Shown: positions 16,103-24,268 of the stretch, one piece after another
How the letters are laid out: each line of letters starts with the position of its first letter
Position numbering within the stretch: position 1 is the stretch's first letter
NCBI GenBank assembly: GCA_964588685.1
Contig: CAZPQG010000010.1
Location: forward strand, 1 to 26,591
DNA: 26,591 bases
Direction: 5' to 3'
Source: CAYVBW01 sp964588685
GTDB lineage: Bacteria > Patescibacteriota > Microgenomatia > UBA1400 > PJMF01
Position numbers and translations under genes: made by a program
Notes under the pieces: model-generated
What the model saw: only the letters and a program-made list of their open reading frames with translations
Database searches by the model: none
What the model was told of the DNA's origin: nothing

Positions 16103-17578
16103 ATGTCAGCACTTAATCACACTAAGACAGCAGCAGATTTAGTTGGCCGACCTACTTCTACTAATAAACCAAACATTAACCAAGCCGCGACTAATACTAA
16201 CAAAAATAAATCCAAATTTTTAACAAAAAAAAATATTAATCACAACACTGCTAATACCAGTAGATTTAAGGAGAATCAAAAAATGGTAAAAAAGAAAAAG
16301 AATCAAAAAAAATCTGTTAACAAAAATAATCATCAGGGTAAAGGTCATAATAACGACAGCCATAATAACGGCAATAGTTCTTCTCAAGTAAATAGTAATA
16401 ACAATAATCACGGCAGCGAACCAATGGATCGTATTCCTGACAGCGATTTGCCGACCAAAACAGTGACCGGTGTTTTAGATGAAGCAGGCAACAGTCATGG
16501 GGTGTTGAGGATTGGTTACAGCTGCGGCGACAGAGATACCTACATTTCCAGCTCTCAGATTAGACGTTTTAATTTAAGAGCCGGCGATTTTGTTAAAGGG
16601 TTAGCACGTGAGCCTAAGAAAAATGAACGCTACTGGGGACTGCTGCAAATTGAAGAGATTAACGGCTTATCTCCTAAAGAGTTCGGAAAAATGAGGCGAT
16701 CTAAATTCATGAAGTTAACTCCGGTTTATCCTAATGAAATGATTAAACTGGAAACAGGGAAGGAGCCAATTTCTTTAAGAATTATTGATTTAGTAGCTCC
16801 TATTGGCAAGGGTCAGCGTAGTTTAATTGTTTCTCCACCTAAAGCAGGCAAAACTATTTTATTAAAAAATATTGCTACGGGTGTGGCTGCTAATTCGCCT
16901 GAAATTCATATTATGGCAGTGTTAGTGGGAGAGCGCCCTGAAGAGGTGACTGATATTAGACGTCATATTACCGATATCACTGATAATAAAGGCGAGGTTG
17001 CGGCTAGCAACTTTGATGAATCAGCTAAAGATCAGTGTAAGGTGGCAGAATTAGCCTTAAGTCGAGCTAAGCGGTTGGTAGAGATGGGACAGGATGTAAT
17101 GATTCTGTTGGACTCGATTACCAGATTGGCCCGAGCTTATAATCTTAATATCCCAACTTCGGGCAGGACTTTATCAGGAGGATTTGATCCGGCCGCTTTA
17201 TTCCCTCCGAAAAGGTTTTTTGGAGCAGCCCGTAATTTTGAAGACAAAGGTTCTTTAACTATAGTCGGCACTTCATTAGTTGATACAGGTTCGCGCATGG
17301 ATGATTTAATTTATGAGGAGTTTAAAGGTACAGGCAACCAGGAGGTGCATTTGGATCGTAAATTAGCTGAACGCAGAATTTATCCTGCTATTGATGTACA
17401 GCGATCCGGTACACGTAAAGATGATTTACTACTTGACTCTATGACTTATCAGTCAATGATCACTTTGCAAAGGATGCTCGACACTTTAAACAACGGAGAA
17501 AGAACTTCAACTTTAATTAATCGTTTAAAGAGAACCGACTCTAATAAGGAGTTTTTAGCCAGCTTAAAGACAGGGTAG
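16103..17578 (+). CDS. rho: Transcription termination factor Rho with Asn-rich N-terminus
   Basis: Rho is the hexameric RNA helicase that ends transcription of untranslated RNA. 491 aa from the ATG at 16103. The RNA-binding cold-shock-like domain is at about 117-190 (TKTVTGVLDEAGNSHGVLRI), followed by the ATPase: Walker A PPKAGKT (about 245-251), VLVGERPEEVTDIRRH, Walker B DVMILLDSITRLARAYN, and the Rho-typical SGGFDPAALFPPKRFFGAAR. The first 115 residues replace the usual N-terminal helical domain and are disordered-looking, about a quarter Asn with many Lys, His and Ser. Start is uncertain: an in-frame ATG at 16283 (giving 431 aa) is preceded by AAGGAG (16268-16273), 9 bases upstream and the clearest Shine-Dalgarno in the window, whereas 16103 has none. 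Identity is secure. Confidence 0.97.
   Translation: MSALNHTKTAADLVGRPTSTNKPNINQAATNTNKNKSKFLTKKNINHNTANTSRFKENQKMVKKKKNQKKSVNKNNHQGKGHNNDSHNNGNSSSQVNSNNNNHGSEPMDRIPDSDLPTKTVTGVLDEAGNSHGVLRIGYSCGDRDTYISSSQIRRFNLRAGDFVKGLAREPKKNERYWGLLQIEEINGLSPKEFGKMRRSKFMKLTPVYPNEMIKLETGKEPISLRIIDLVAPIGKGQRSLIVSPPKAGKTILLKNIATGVAANSPEIHIMAVLVGERPEEVTDIRRHITDITDNKGEVAASNFDESAKDQCKVAELALSRAKRLVEMGQDVMILLDSITRLARAYNLNIPTSGRTLSGGFDPAALFPPKRFFGAARNFEDKGSLTIVGTSLVDTGSRMDDLIYEEFKGTGNQEVHLDRKLAERRIYPAIDVQRSGTRKDDLLLDSMTYQSMITLQRMLDTLNNGERTSTLINRLKRTDSNKEFLASLKTG
16268..16273 (+). promoter_or_regulatory. Shine-Dalgarno-like site for an internal rho start
   Basis: AAGGAG ends 9 bases before the in-frame ATG at 16283. 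Because almost every other gene here lacks such a site, it may mark the true start of Rho or a second start giving a shorter form without the first 60 residues. Chance occurrence in this A/G-rich coding stretch is possible. Confidence 0.4.
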
Positions 17579-17791
17579 GTAATTTAGGATGAGTAATTTA
17601 AAGAGGGAGCGAAGTTTAAAGTTTGGTTTAAATCTTGGTGATTAATTGAGAAGAGTGAGATTGTTCAATTCAAGGACGAATCGATTAACAAAAAAAAGCT
17701 TGTTAATAAAACTTGATTTTCCTCAAGAAAAAAAACAAGAATTCAATAATAAAGACCATAAGTAAAAATAAATTTCCTCTGGCGGTTGAGT

Positions 17792-17821
17792 TTGACTTTT
17801 TTTGATACAATGATTTAATAC
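17792..17821 (+). promoter_or_regulatory. Possible promoter of the M23 peptidase gene
   Basis: TTGACT (17792-17797, five of six) is followed after 18 bases by TAATAC (17816-17821), a weaker -10. Transcription would begin near 17827, at the edge of the hairpin described next, leaving a leader of about 150 bases. Confidence 0.4.
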
Positions 17822-17828
17822 ATAACTA

Positions 17829-17849
17829 CCATATGGAAAAGCCATATGG
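17829..17849. repeat. Palindromic hairpin CCATATGG-AAAAG-CCATATGG
   Basis: Two copies of the self-complementary octamer CCATATGG (17829-17836, 17842-17849) are separated by AAAAG. As RNA this is an 8-bp stem with a 5-nt loop, and if the promoter call is right it would sit at the very 5' end of the M23 message. As DNA it could bind a dimeric regulator. Confidence 0.7.
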
Positions 17850-17979
17850 GAAAGCTGTAGTAGAAGCCTTAGCCTGGTATCATTGGCATTAAAGTGTTTA
17901 ACTTGGGCTTTAACTTGATGCAATCAGAGGTTTTAGCCTGATATAAATAGATATTTTTGATATAAATAGATATTAAATT

Positions 17980-19128
17980 ATGACTAAAGTTGCAACTAAT
18001 TTTTTTACCAATCTTGGTAGGAAGTTAAATAAGCCGGATTTTTTGCAGCAAGTAGCAGAATTTATTCGGTTTGTTCGTTATTACCTCAAGTTAAGAGGCT
18101 ATGGCTGGTTTGAAAAACTCGAGACTTTTAAAGACTTTATAGTCGATATTCTTTACATGAAGCGGGGACGCTATGCGCGCCCCTTTTTGCATTTTGGCAT
18201 GGTATCTTTAGTGGCTTTGATTGCTTCTGTCGGGCCTTTGATTTTGAGCCAGCAAGAGATCGAGCAAATGCAGGGCAGTGCTCCTGTTTTGGCTACTACA
18301 GCGGCCCGAGTACCTGATTTTTACACTTTACAGGCAGAGGCTGTTCAGCAATATCGCGGTGGTGAGATTATTACTCACGTGGTGGAACCTGACGACACTT
18401 TGTCATCAATTGCTGAACGCTATGGTTTGTCGGTTGAAACTATTCTTTGGGAGAATGATTTAAAAGAGACTAGCACTATTAAACCTGGTATGGAGTTGTC
18501 TATTTTACCTTTGGATGGAGTACGCCATAAAGTACGAAGAGGCGAGACAATTTTTTCGATAGCTAAAAAATATGGCTTAGATCAATCTCAGGCACAGATG
18601 ATTGTTGATTACCCTTTTAATGAATTTTTAAGTGACGAAACATTTGAGCTAGTAGCGGGGCAGTGGTTAATGGTGCCGGATGGAGTCATGCCAACAGAAA
18701 CTGCAGATCCGACTCCTCAAAGAGTGGCGCAAGCACCGCTAACCCCGGATGCAGGCAGTGTAGCAGCAAAAGGATCTTTTATTTGGCCCGCTTCAGGTAG
18801 AATTAGTCAAGGCTATCGATTTTACCACCGAGCGATTGATATTGCCAATAAAAACAGTGGTCCGATTTTAGCAGCTGATGCAGGGGTAGTAACTACTGCC
18901 GCTTGGACAGGAGGAGGCTACGGTAATGCTATTGTAGTTGAGCACGGCAACGGCTTCCAAACTTTATATGCACATTTATCTGCTGTGCAGGTACAGGTAG
19001 GCCAAAGAGTTAATCGAGGGAATGTAATCGGCCAGATGGGAACTACCGGCAGATCCACAGGCATTCATCTTCATTTTGAAATTAGACAAGGCGGTACTTT
19101 AGTTAACCCAATGAATTATTTGCAATAA
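17980..19128 (+). CDS. Peptidoglycan endopeptidase: two LysM domains plus M23 (LytM) peptidase
   Basis: 382 aa. Cleaves peptide cross-links of peptidoglycan outside the membrane. A cytoplasmic, basic and aromatic N-terminus of about 65 residues precedes a membrane helix (about 70-90). LysM one (HVVEPDDTLSSIAERYGLSV) and LysM two (HKVRRGETIFSIAKKYGLDQ), which bind glycan strands, lie at about 130-235. The M23 domain at about 265-382 has the full zinc-binding set, His283 and Asp287 in YHRAIDIA and the HLH pair His363/His365 in GIHLHFE, so it should be active, unlike the degenerate M23 domains of activators such as EnvC. This LysM-M23 arrangement is common in CPR bacteria. Its neighbours rho and obg do not suggest a shared pathway. 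Function is confident. Confidence 0.93.
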   Translation: MTKVATNFFTNLGRKLNKPDFLQQVAEFIRFVRYYLKLRGYGWFEKLETFKDFIVDILYMKRGRYARPFLHFGMVSLVALIASVGPLILSQQEIEQMQGSAPVLATTAARVPDFYTLQAEAVQQYRGGEIITHVVEPDDTLSSIAERYGLSVETILWENDLKETSTIKPGMELSILPLDGVRHKVRRGETIFSIAKKYGLDQSQAQMIVDYPFNEFLSDETFELVAGQWLMVPDGVMPTETADPTPQRVAQAPLTPDAGSVAAKGSFIWPASGRISQGYRFYHRAIDIANKNSGPILAADAGVVTTAAWTGGGYGNAIVVEHGNGFQTLYAHLSAVQVQVGQRVNRGNVIGQMGTTGRSTGIHLHFEIRQGGTLVNPMNYLQ

Positions 19129-19268
19129 TACTTTTTAATAGTTTTTTGAAATAAAAACCCGGCAAATATTATTGAGCGGCAGTTGAGTGGGTATTGCTTG
19201 GCGCTTGAGAAATAATTTTTATTTTTCAATATTATTTAATTTTATATGTTAATTTATTGCCTATTTCT

Positions 19269-20795
19269 ATGATTGATTTAGTTAAACTTAAACTACAAGC
19301 CGGCAGCGGCGGTGACGGGCTAATTTCTTTGCATCGGGGAAAGTTTCGACCCAAAGGTGGTCCTGATGGCGGCGACGGCGGCGACGGCGGCAACATTATT
19401 ATAAGAGGTGATCGCAATCTCAATACTTTAAGAAATTTTGCCGGAGCCAAAGAGTATGCTGCTCAAGATGGACAAAATGGTCGTAAAAGAAAAAAACATG
19501 GAGGCGACGGTGGAGATATTATTCTAGATATTCCATTAGGCACTATTATTTGGCTGCGGATAGAAAATAAAATAAGCTATATTAGGCGTAAGAAATATGA
19601 ACGACTGCAAATAGATTTTGATTTTGCAACTGAAGATGATGATTTTGTTGATAAAGAGGCTAATTTAGACGAAATTGAACAAAATGATACAAGTCAAGTT
19701 GAACAAGATGTTCGAGAAGAAAATAACAAAGCAGGGGATAAGTGCGATGAAAACAAAAATGAAGTTGTAAATAGTGGCAAAAATACAAATTTAACAAAAT
19801 CATCAACAGTAAACGTAACAACAACTGCTGAAACAGTTGCCAAAAAGGATGAAAAATTACTCGAGCAGGACCCTTTTCGCCTTAATGTTTTGTTAGAACG
19901 TGATGAACTTGATTTTAAAAAATATTATAAAAAATGGGACGGCAGCTTTGTGTCTGAAAAAGAACCTGATGAGATGAAAGAGGTTATGCCGGAAGAGGAG
20001 TCGGTTGAGGCTAAAAAATTTACTAATTTAGATGACGTGTTAGACAGCACTTCACAACAAATGACGACCATTAAATTGGCTGAGATTCAGGAACATAACC
20101 AACAGTTGGTGCTGTGCCAAGGTGGATTTGGCGGACGCGGTAATTATTCGTTTCGCAGTTCTTCGATCCAAACTCCATTAATGGCGGAACACGGTACTTA
20201 TGGAGAGAAAAAAGAATTAATTCTAGAATTACGGTTATTAGCTGATTTAGGCTTAGTTGGGTTGCCAAATGCCGGCAAAAGCACTTTGTTGTCGCGTTTA
20301 ACCAAAGCTCATCCTAAAATTGCTAATTATCCCTTCACTACTTTAGAACCTAATTTAGGAGTGCTGGCAAGTAGCGAAAAGAACAAAGAATTGGTGGTAG
20401 CAGATATACCGGGTTTAATTGAGGGCGCTAGCCAAGGGAAAGGTTTAGGTGACAGATTTTTAAGACACATTGAAAACTGCCAAGCCTTGCTATATGTTTT
20501 GTTTTTAGAAGAGCATTTAGTATTTGATTCAGAAATTTCAGTAAAAGAAAAGGTAGAACGATTATGGCAGCAGTATTTACAGTTAAAAAAAGAGTTAGCT
20601 GAACATCATAAATTTTTATTAAACAAACCTTATTTGGTTTCATTGAACAAGATTGATCTTTATCCCGACAAACTAGAGAAAGCAATAAAGGCCAAATTTA
20701 AAAGAGAGCAAGAGGAGCTGCTATTATTTAGCGGAGTGACCGGGGAGGGATTGGAACAGCTTGAAACAGTAATTTTTCGTTCAATCAAAGATTAA
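19269..20795 (+). CDS. obg: GTPase Obg (CgtA) with a large acidic insertion in the Obg domain
   Basis: Obg is an essential GTPase of large-subunit ribosome assembly. From ATG 19269, 508 aa. An upstream in-frame TTG at 19257 is less likely because the protein then would not start like its family (IDLVKLKLQAGSGGDGLISL). The glycine-rich Obg domain begins at residue 1 (KGGPDGGDGGDGG) and breaks off after GTIIW (about 95). Roughly 180 residues, rich in Asp, Glu, Lys and Asn, follow; then the domain resumes with CQGGFGGRGNYSFRSSSIQT near 283. The G domain is complete: G1 GLPNAGKST (331-339), the TT of the switch I segment in YPFTTLEPNLGV, G3 DIPG, G4 NKID, and a SGVTGEG G5. The C-terminal OCT domain is missing, as in many short Obg proteins. 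It ends 1 base from the convergent membrane/TPR gene. Confidence 0.96.
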   Translation: MIDLVKLKLQAGSGGDGLISLHRGKFRPKGGPDGGDGGDGGNIIIRGDRNLNTLRNFAGAKEYAAQDGQNGRKRKKHGGDGGDIILDIPLGTIIWLRIENKISYIRRKKYERLQIDFDFATEDDDFVDKEANLDEIEQNDTSQVEQDVREENNKAGDKCDENKNEVVNSGKNTNLTKSSTVNVTTTAETVAKKDEKLLEQDPFRLNVLLERDELDFKKYYKKWDGSFVSEKEPDEMKEVMPEEESVEAKKFTNLDDVLDSTSQQMTTIKLAEIQEHNQQLVLCQGGFGGRGNYSFRSSSIQTPLMAEHGTYGEKKELILELRLLADLGLVGLPNAGKSTLLSRLTKAHPKIANYPFTTLEPNLGVLASSEKNKELVVADIPGLIEGASQGKGLGDRFLRHIENCQALLYVLFLEEHLVFDSEISVKEKVERLWQQYLQLKKELAEHHKFLLNKPYLVSLNKIDLYPDKLEKAIKAKFKREQEELLLFSGVTGEGLEQLETVIFRSIKD

Positions 20796-20796
20796 C

Positions 20797-23166
20797 TTAT
20801 TCTTCCAGCAATAGCTCTTCCGACTCTTCTTCCTCTTCTGTCTCCGGTTCCGATTCTATCATGTCTTGATCTAACTCGTCTTCAGGCTGCTGTGACTGCC
20901 TAATTAGCTCTTCATCTTCGGGAGATAATTCCAATGGTTCTGTTCCCGGTTCGCTAATAGCAGCCTCTCCGCCTTCAATGTTTTGGTCGGTTAAAGAAGG
21001 AAGTTCTCTTCCTAAAGCTGATTCGCTATCTTGTTGCATTTGTTGTTCTTGAGCTTCCAGCATTTGCTGTACCTGGGGCTCTATCTCTTCTAATAATTCT
21101 TCCAGAGCTCCATAATCTTCAGAATTTGGGTCCAGCAAGGCTAAAGCTTGCTGCCAAGATTGTTGAGCTTGCACCGGGTTTTGGGCAGCTAGCTGAGCGT
21201 GGCCGAGATAAAAGTAGCCGGCAGCTAAATCAGGCTTAAGTTCTGTGGCCTGAGCAAACAAGTTTGCAGCTTGTTGAATTTGTTCTTGTTCAAGCAAAAT
21301 ATTTCCCAGTTGAATTCTCAATAAAGGATCGGTGGGATTATTTTGAAGCGCTTCAACATAAGCATTCACAGCCCACTGATCAGCCTCTTCAATACTACCG
21401 ATTAGCTCTTGATAAATTTGAGCTAAAACTAACCAATTCTGACTGTCAAGCGGATCAATTGCTGTGGCTGCCTGAGCTTCTCTAACTGCTTGTTGAATTA
21501 ATAAACTAATTTGCTCTTGCTCCTGCTCAGTGAGATCAGCTTTATTAGAGAGAGCAATCGCAATTTGCAGATTAGTTAAAGCATAACTGCGGCGATTTGA
21601 ATCTAAATAAGGATTGAGCAGCACTGCTTGGCGCTGATGTTCGTACACTGCTGTGCCATTATTTTCCATAAAGGCTTTGTTGGCTTGATAAAGTTGATTA
21701 AAACTGGCATAAGCTCGACCGGTGGAAAAAAGCAATACTATCAGGGCGGCGATAATGGCGCCATTGATGCCCAGGCTGATAATTTTTTCACTGCGTTGTT
21801 CTTTTTGTGTAGCTACAATTCTCGAGTCAACCTTATTATCTTCTAAAGAAGCATTGAGAGCTCTCAACTTAAGTGTGAAAAATTCATCTTTAAAACGAGC
21901 TATCCAGAAAGCGAATAAAGCTCCTTGTAAGCCAATTAAGACATAGTTTGGAGGCAGTACAAATTGCATCAATAATGATGCTCCCAGCATCCAAGTGAGA
22001 GGGGATTTTTTTACTACTTGATAATCTTTAAGTTTAGCAAAGAAGCGCAGCACAATTAACAGCCAGGCGATGAGTCCTAACAGTCCAAGCTGTACTATGG
22101 TGCTAAGAGGCATACCCATAGCTGAACCAAAATTAAACTGCCAGTATTTATCAGTGTTCATCCAGATTGGTTTATAACGAGCAAAAGCATTGGCATAGCC
22201 TTCAGGGCCTTGACCGATTAAAGCTGACCGAGGCACCCGTAAACTATCCAAAGCAATTGACCAGCCGACCGTTGCCGGAGGCAAAGTAACTGCTGCTGCC
22301 TGTCCCGGCATAATTGACCATAGATGCAAGCCTAAACCTAAGACTAAAATTGGCAGGGTGATGACACTAAAAGTAGTTATTTTTTTAGTGTTGACGATTT
22401 GAATAATAGTGCCGACTAAAGCAATTATTCCTATTTGAATGGCAATAAAAGAAGAACTGCTTAAGTTAAATAATAAGTTGTGTTCCAGCTCAAAAGGGGA
22501 AACAGCATTAATGAGGTGAGTAGGGCCAAAACCAAACAACTGTAGCAAGCTACCTAAATTTACCACACAGATTGAAGCAACTAAAACAGGCAGGAGTTTA
22601 TCAGCCTTATCTTGTTTTATCAGGCTGCTGCCAAACAAAGCAATCAAAATAGCGCTCAGATAAGCTCCACCCATGCCTAACAGGTTTTTAACCGGATAAT
22701 TTTGAGTAAAGAAAATAGAGGCTGTAACAGCTAAACCAAATATGATTAAAGGTAAAGTAATAGGAGAAACTATAAATTTCCATACTTGTTGTTTAAAAGA
22801 ATTAACAAAAAATAATAAAGCAGCAAGTATGGCGCCAAATAAAATAAAGAAAAGTTTGCTGTGAGCAATAAAGTTATTGCTAAACGGCACAATGATAATT
22901 GGCAGCAGGGCTGCAAAAGCTAATAAAAACCAGGTACCAAGAAAAGAGATGTCAAGGCTTGAATTTTGATTTTCAATTGCTGCTTCAGCTACTGCCTCAT
23001 TGCTTTGGATTTCAACTGGTTCATTTTTTTGAACTTCAACTGCTTCTTTGTTTTGATTGGCAGCTGTTGAATTTGGTTGTACTGATTTTTTGAAACTTTC
23101 AGTAAAAGATTGATTGTTTTGAGTATTATGGCTGCGGTTGTCGTTTGAGGAATTAGGGGATGGCAT
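20797..23166 (-). CDS. Polytopic membrane protein with C-terminal TPRs (O-antigen ligase/Wzy_C-like)
   Basis: 789 aa. A disordered N-terminus (1-70, Asn/Glu/Gln-rich) precedes roughly ten membrane helices (about 75-420). The loop LIGQGPEGYANAFARYKPIW, followed by YWQFNFGSAMG, resembles the large periplasmic loop of O-antigen ligase/polymerase-like proteins (Wzy_C), which transfer or polymerise glycans. After a further helix near 470-490, residues about 490-700 contain several TPR-like helical repeats (e.g. AANLFAQATELKPDLAAGYF), then an acidic Glu-rich tail. In CPR genomes such fusions are frequent and often lie near pilin genes, as here (divergent from the three pilins). A role in glycosylating pilins or building a surface glycan is plausible but inferred. 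There is no separate glycosyltransferase in the window. Confidence 0.75.
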   Translation of the reverse strand: MPSPNSSNDNRSHNTQNNQSFTESFKKSVQPNSTAANQNKEAVEVQKNEPVEIQSNEAVAEAAIENQNSSLDISFLGTWFLLAFAALLPIIIVPFSNNFIAHSKLFFILFGAILAALLFFVNSFKQQVWKFIVSPITLPLIIFGLAVTASIFFTQNYPVKNLLGMGGAYLSAILIALFGSSLIKQDKADKLLPVLVASICVVNLGSLLQLFGFGPTHLINAVSPFELEHNLLFNLSSSSFIAIQIGIIALVGTIIQIVNTKKITTFSVITLPILVLGLGLHLWSIMPGQAAAVTLPPATVGWSIALDSLRVPRSALIGQGPEGYANAFARYKPIWMNTDKYWQFNFGSAMGMPLSTIVQLGLLGLIAWLLIVLRFFAKLKDYQVVKKSPLTWMLGASLLMQFVLPPNYVLIGLQGALFAFWIARFKDEFFTLKLRALNASLEDNKVDSRIVATQKEQRSEKIISLGINGAIIAALIVLLFSTGRAYASFNQLYQANKAFMENNGTAVYEHQRQAVLLNPYLDSNRRSYALTNLQIAIALSNKADLTEQEQEQISLLIQQAVREAQAATAIDPLDSQNWLVLAQIYQELIGSIEEADQWAVNAYVEALQNNPTDPLLRIQLGNILLEQEQIQQAANLFAQATELKPDLAAGYFYLGHAQLAAQNPVQAQQSWQQALALLDPNSEDYGALEELLEEIEPQVQQMLEAQEQQMQQDSESALGRELPSLTDQNIEGGEAAISEPGTEPLELSPEDEELIRQSQQPEDELDQDMIESEPETEEEEESEELLLEE

Positions 23167-23518
23167 AAGTAGAAATATAGATTATTAATTATTGTTATCT
23201 AATTTTTAATTAAAGTTTATATTTAATATTATTAATGCTTAATGATATTGGCTGAAAATTTTTTTAAACTTGTGTGTTGCTGAGTTAAAATCTACTAAAG
23301 TTAAAAGAAGCATTTAAAATTATTGAAATAGCAGCTAAAAATAGCAGCTAAAATGCTTGATATTGTTTTATTATATTTGGTTATAAATATTGGTATAGCG
23401 TTGAACACTTTCTTTCCATATTAAATTTATCTGTTATGATTAAATTATGTAAGATTTTTGTATTAAAAGCAAGGGGAAAAATATAAAAAAATAAGGTAAA
23501 TTTTTAATAGTAAAAATA
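23167..23518. other. Divergent intergenic region between the TPR gene and the pilin operon
   Basis: 352 very AT-rich bases with no gene supported. A 14-base-period direct repeat (ATAGCAGCTAAAA at 23327 and 23341) lies in the middle. Candidate promoter boxes for the pilins are TTGATA (23357-23362) with TATAAA (23382-23387), though the 19-base spacer is long, and a -10-like TATGAT (23435-23440) without a clear -35. I cannot pick one with confidence. Confidence 0.45.
23327..23353. repeat. Short direct repeat, period 14
   Basis: ATAGCAGCTAAAA occurs at 23327-23339 and 23341-23353, separated by one A. The core AGCAGCTAAAA could be a binding site for a regulator of the divergent pilin or TPR genes, or simply a local duplication. 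Confidence 0.55.
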
Positions 23519-24229
23519 ATGCCGAATAAATATAAAACAGCCTTTACTTTAATGGAAGTATTGGTGGTTGTAACTATTTTAGCTCTTTTTATTATTACCT
23601 TCTTTTTCTTTTTTCAGCGGCATTTAATGCGAGCGCGTGATGCTCAAAGAAAATCTGACCTTTATCGTATGAGAGATGCTTTTGAAGAGTATTATAATGA
23701 TCAGCGTTGTTATCCGAATGGCTTGCATACTTGCGGCGGCCCTCCAGCCAATCAAAAATTGTACTATTATTTAAAAGAAATTCCCTGTGATCCCTTAACA
23801 GGTGAGACTTATCTTTACCAGAGCCTGAATGGTGACTTTTGTCAAGGTTACCGACTTTTGGCTAAGTTAGAAATAGAAACAGACAAAGATGTCACTGCAA
23901 TTGGCTGCGATCCGGTTGACGGGTGCGGCGGAGAAGAGGGGCAAGATTACAATTGGGGAGTGGCCGCGGGAGGCAGTGTTTCAACTGCTTTTTGGCAGAC
24001 AGTAGAGTTAGCAGAAGATGAAGCTTGGTATTGTCTTCCTATTAGTGGAGGAGGGGAGAATTATAAGTGCGGTGTAATTAACGATGACGACAGGCAACAA
24101 TATTTTGAAGAAGGTGGCTGTCAAGAATTTAATGATCTGGACGTTTGCGAAGAGGCTTGTCTTTCTGAGGAATTGGATGCAAATACAGCTTGTATCTGCG
24201 ATGGTTCTGAGTATTATGGTTGCAAATAG
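23519..24229 (+). CDS. Type IV pilin-like prepilin, Cys-rich, Ala at -1 of the cleavage site
   Basis: 236 aa. The N-terminus KTAFTLMEVLVVVTILALF is a class III prepilin signal: short basic leader, cleavage before Phe, Glu at +5, then a hydrophobic helix that packs in the pilus core. The residue before the cut is Ala rather than the usual Gly; prepilin peptidases can accept Ala but less commonly. The segment MRARDAQRKSDLYRMRDAFE followed by YYNDQRCYP is typical of minor pilins/pseudopilins in CPR. The C-terminal half has many Cys, with CxCxG-type spacing near the end (EEACLSEELDANTACICDG), suggesting several disulfides. First of three pilin genes in the same direction, with 39 bases to the next. 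Processing requires a PilD-type peptidase not in this window. The family is secure; the role of the Cys-rich domain is unknown. Confidence 0.88.
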   Translation: MPNKYKTAFTLMEVLVVVTILALFIITFFFFFQRHLMRARDAQRKSDLYRMRDAFEEYYNDQRCYPNGLHTCGGPPANQKLYYYLKEIPCDPLTGETYLYQSLNGDFCQGYRLLAKLEIETDKDVTAIGCDPVDGCGGEEGQDYNWGVAAGGSVSTAFWQTVELAEDEAWYCLPISGGGENYKCGVINDDDRQQYFEEGGCQEFNDLDVCEEACLSEELDANTACICDGSEYYGCK

Positions 24230-24268
24230 TCTCTATAAATAATTTTTTAATCATTATATTATTTAGTT

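Larger units (their letters stand above)
17579..17979. other. Gap between rho and the M23 peptidase gene
   Basis: 401 bases with no gene supported. Near 17699-17740 an A/T-rich nested repeat (CTTGTT...AACAAG enclosing CTTGA/TCAAG) is flanked by A runs; it is too weak to call a terminator for rho. A TTGACT box at 17792-17797 and a palindromic hairpin (17829-17849) form the likely start of the next transcript. The last 60 bases contain a short direct repeat ATATAAATAGATATT just before the ATG. Confidence 0.55.

Noticed and set aside
17699..17740. Nested CTTGTT/AACAAG and CTTGA/TCAAG repeat as a rho terminator
   Set aside because: Short A/T-rich stems flanked by A rather than T on the + strand; too weak to call on either strand.
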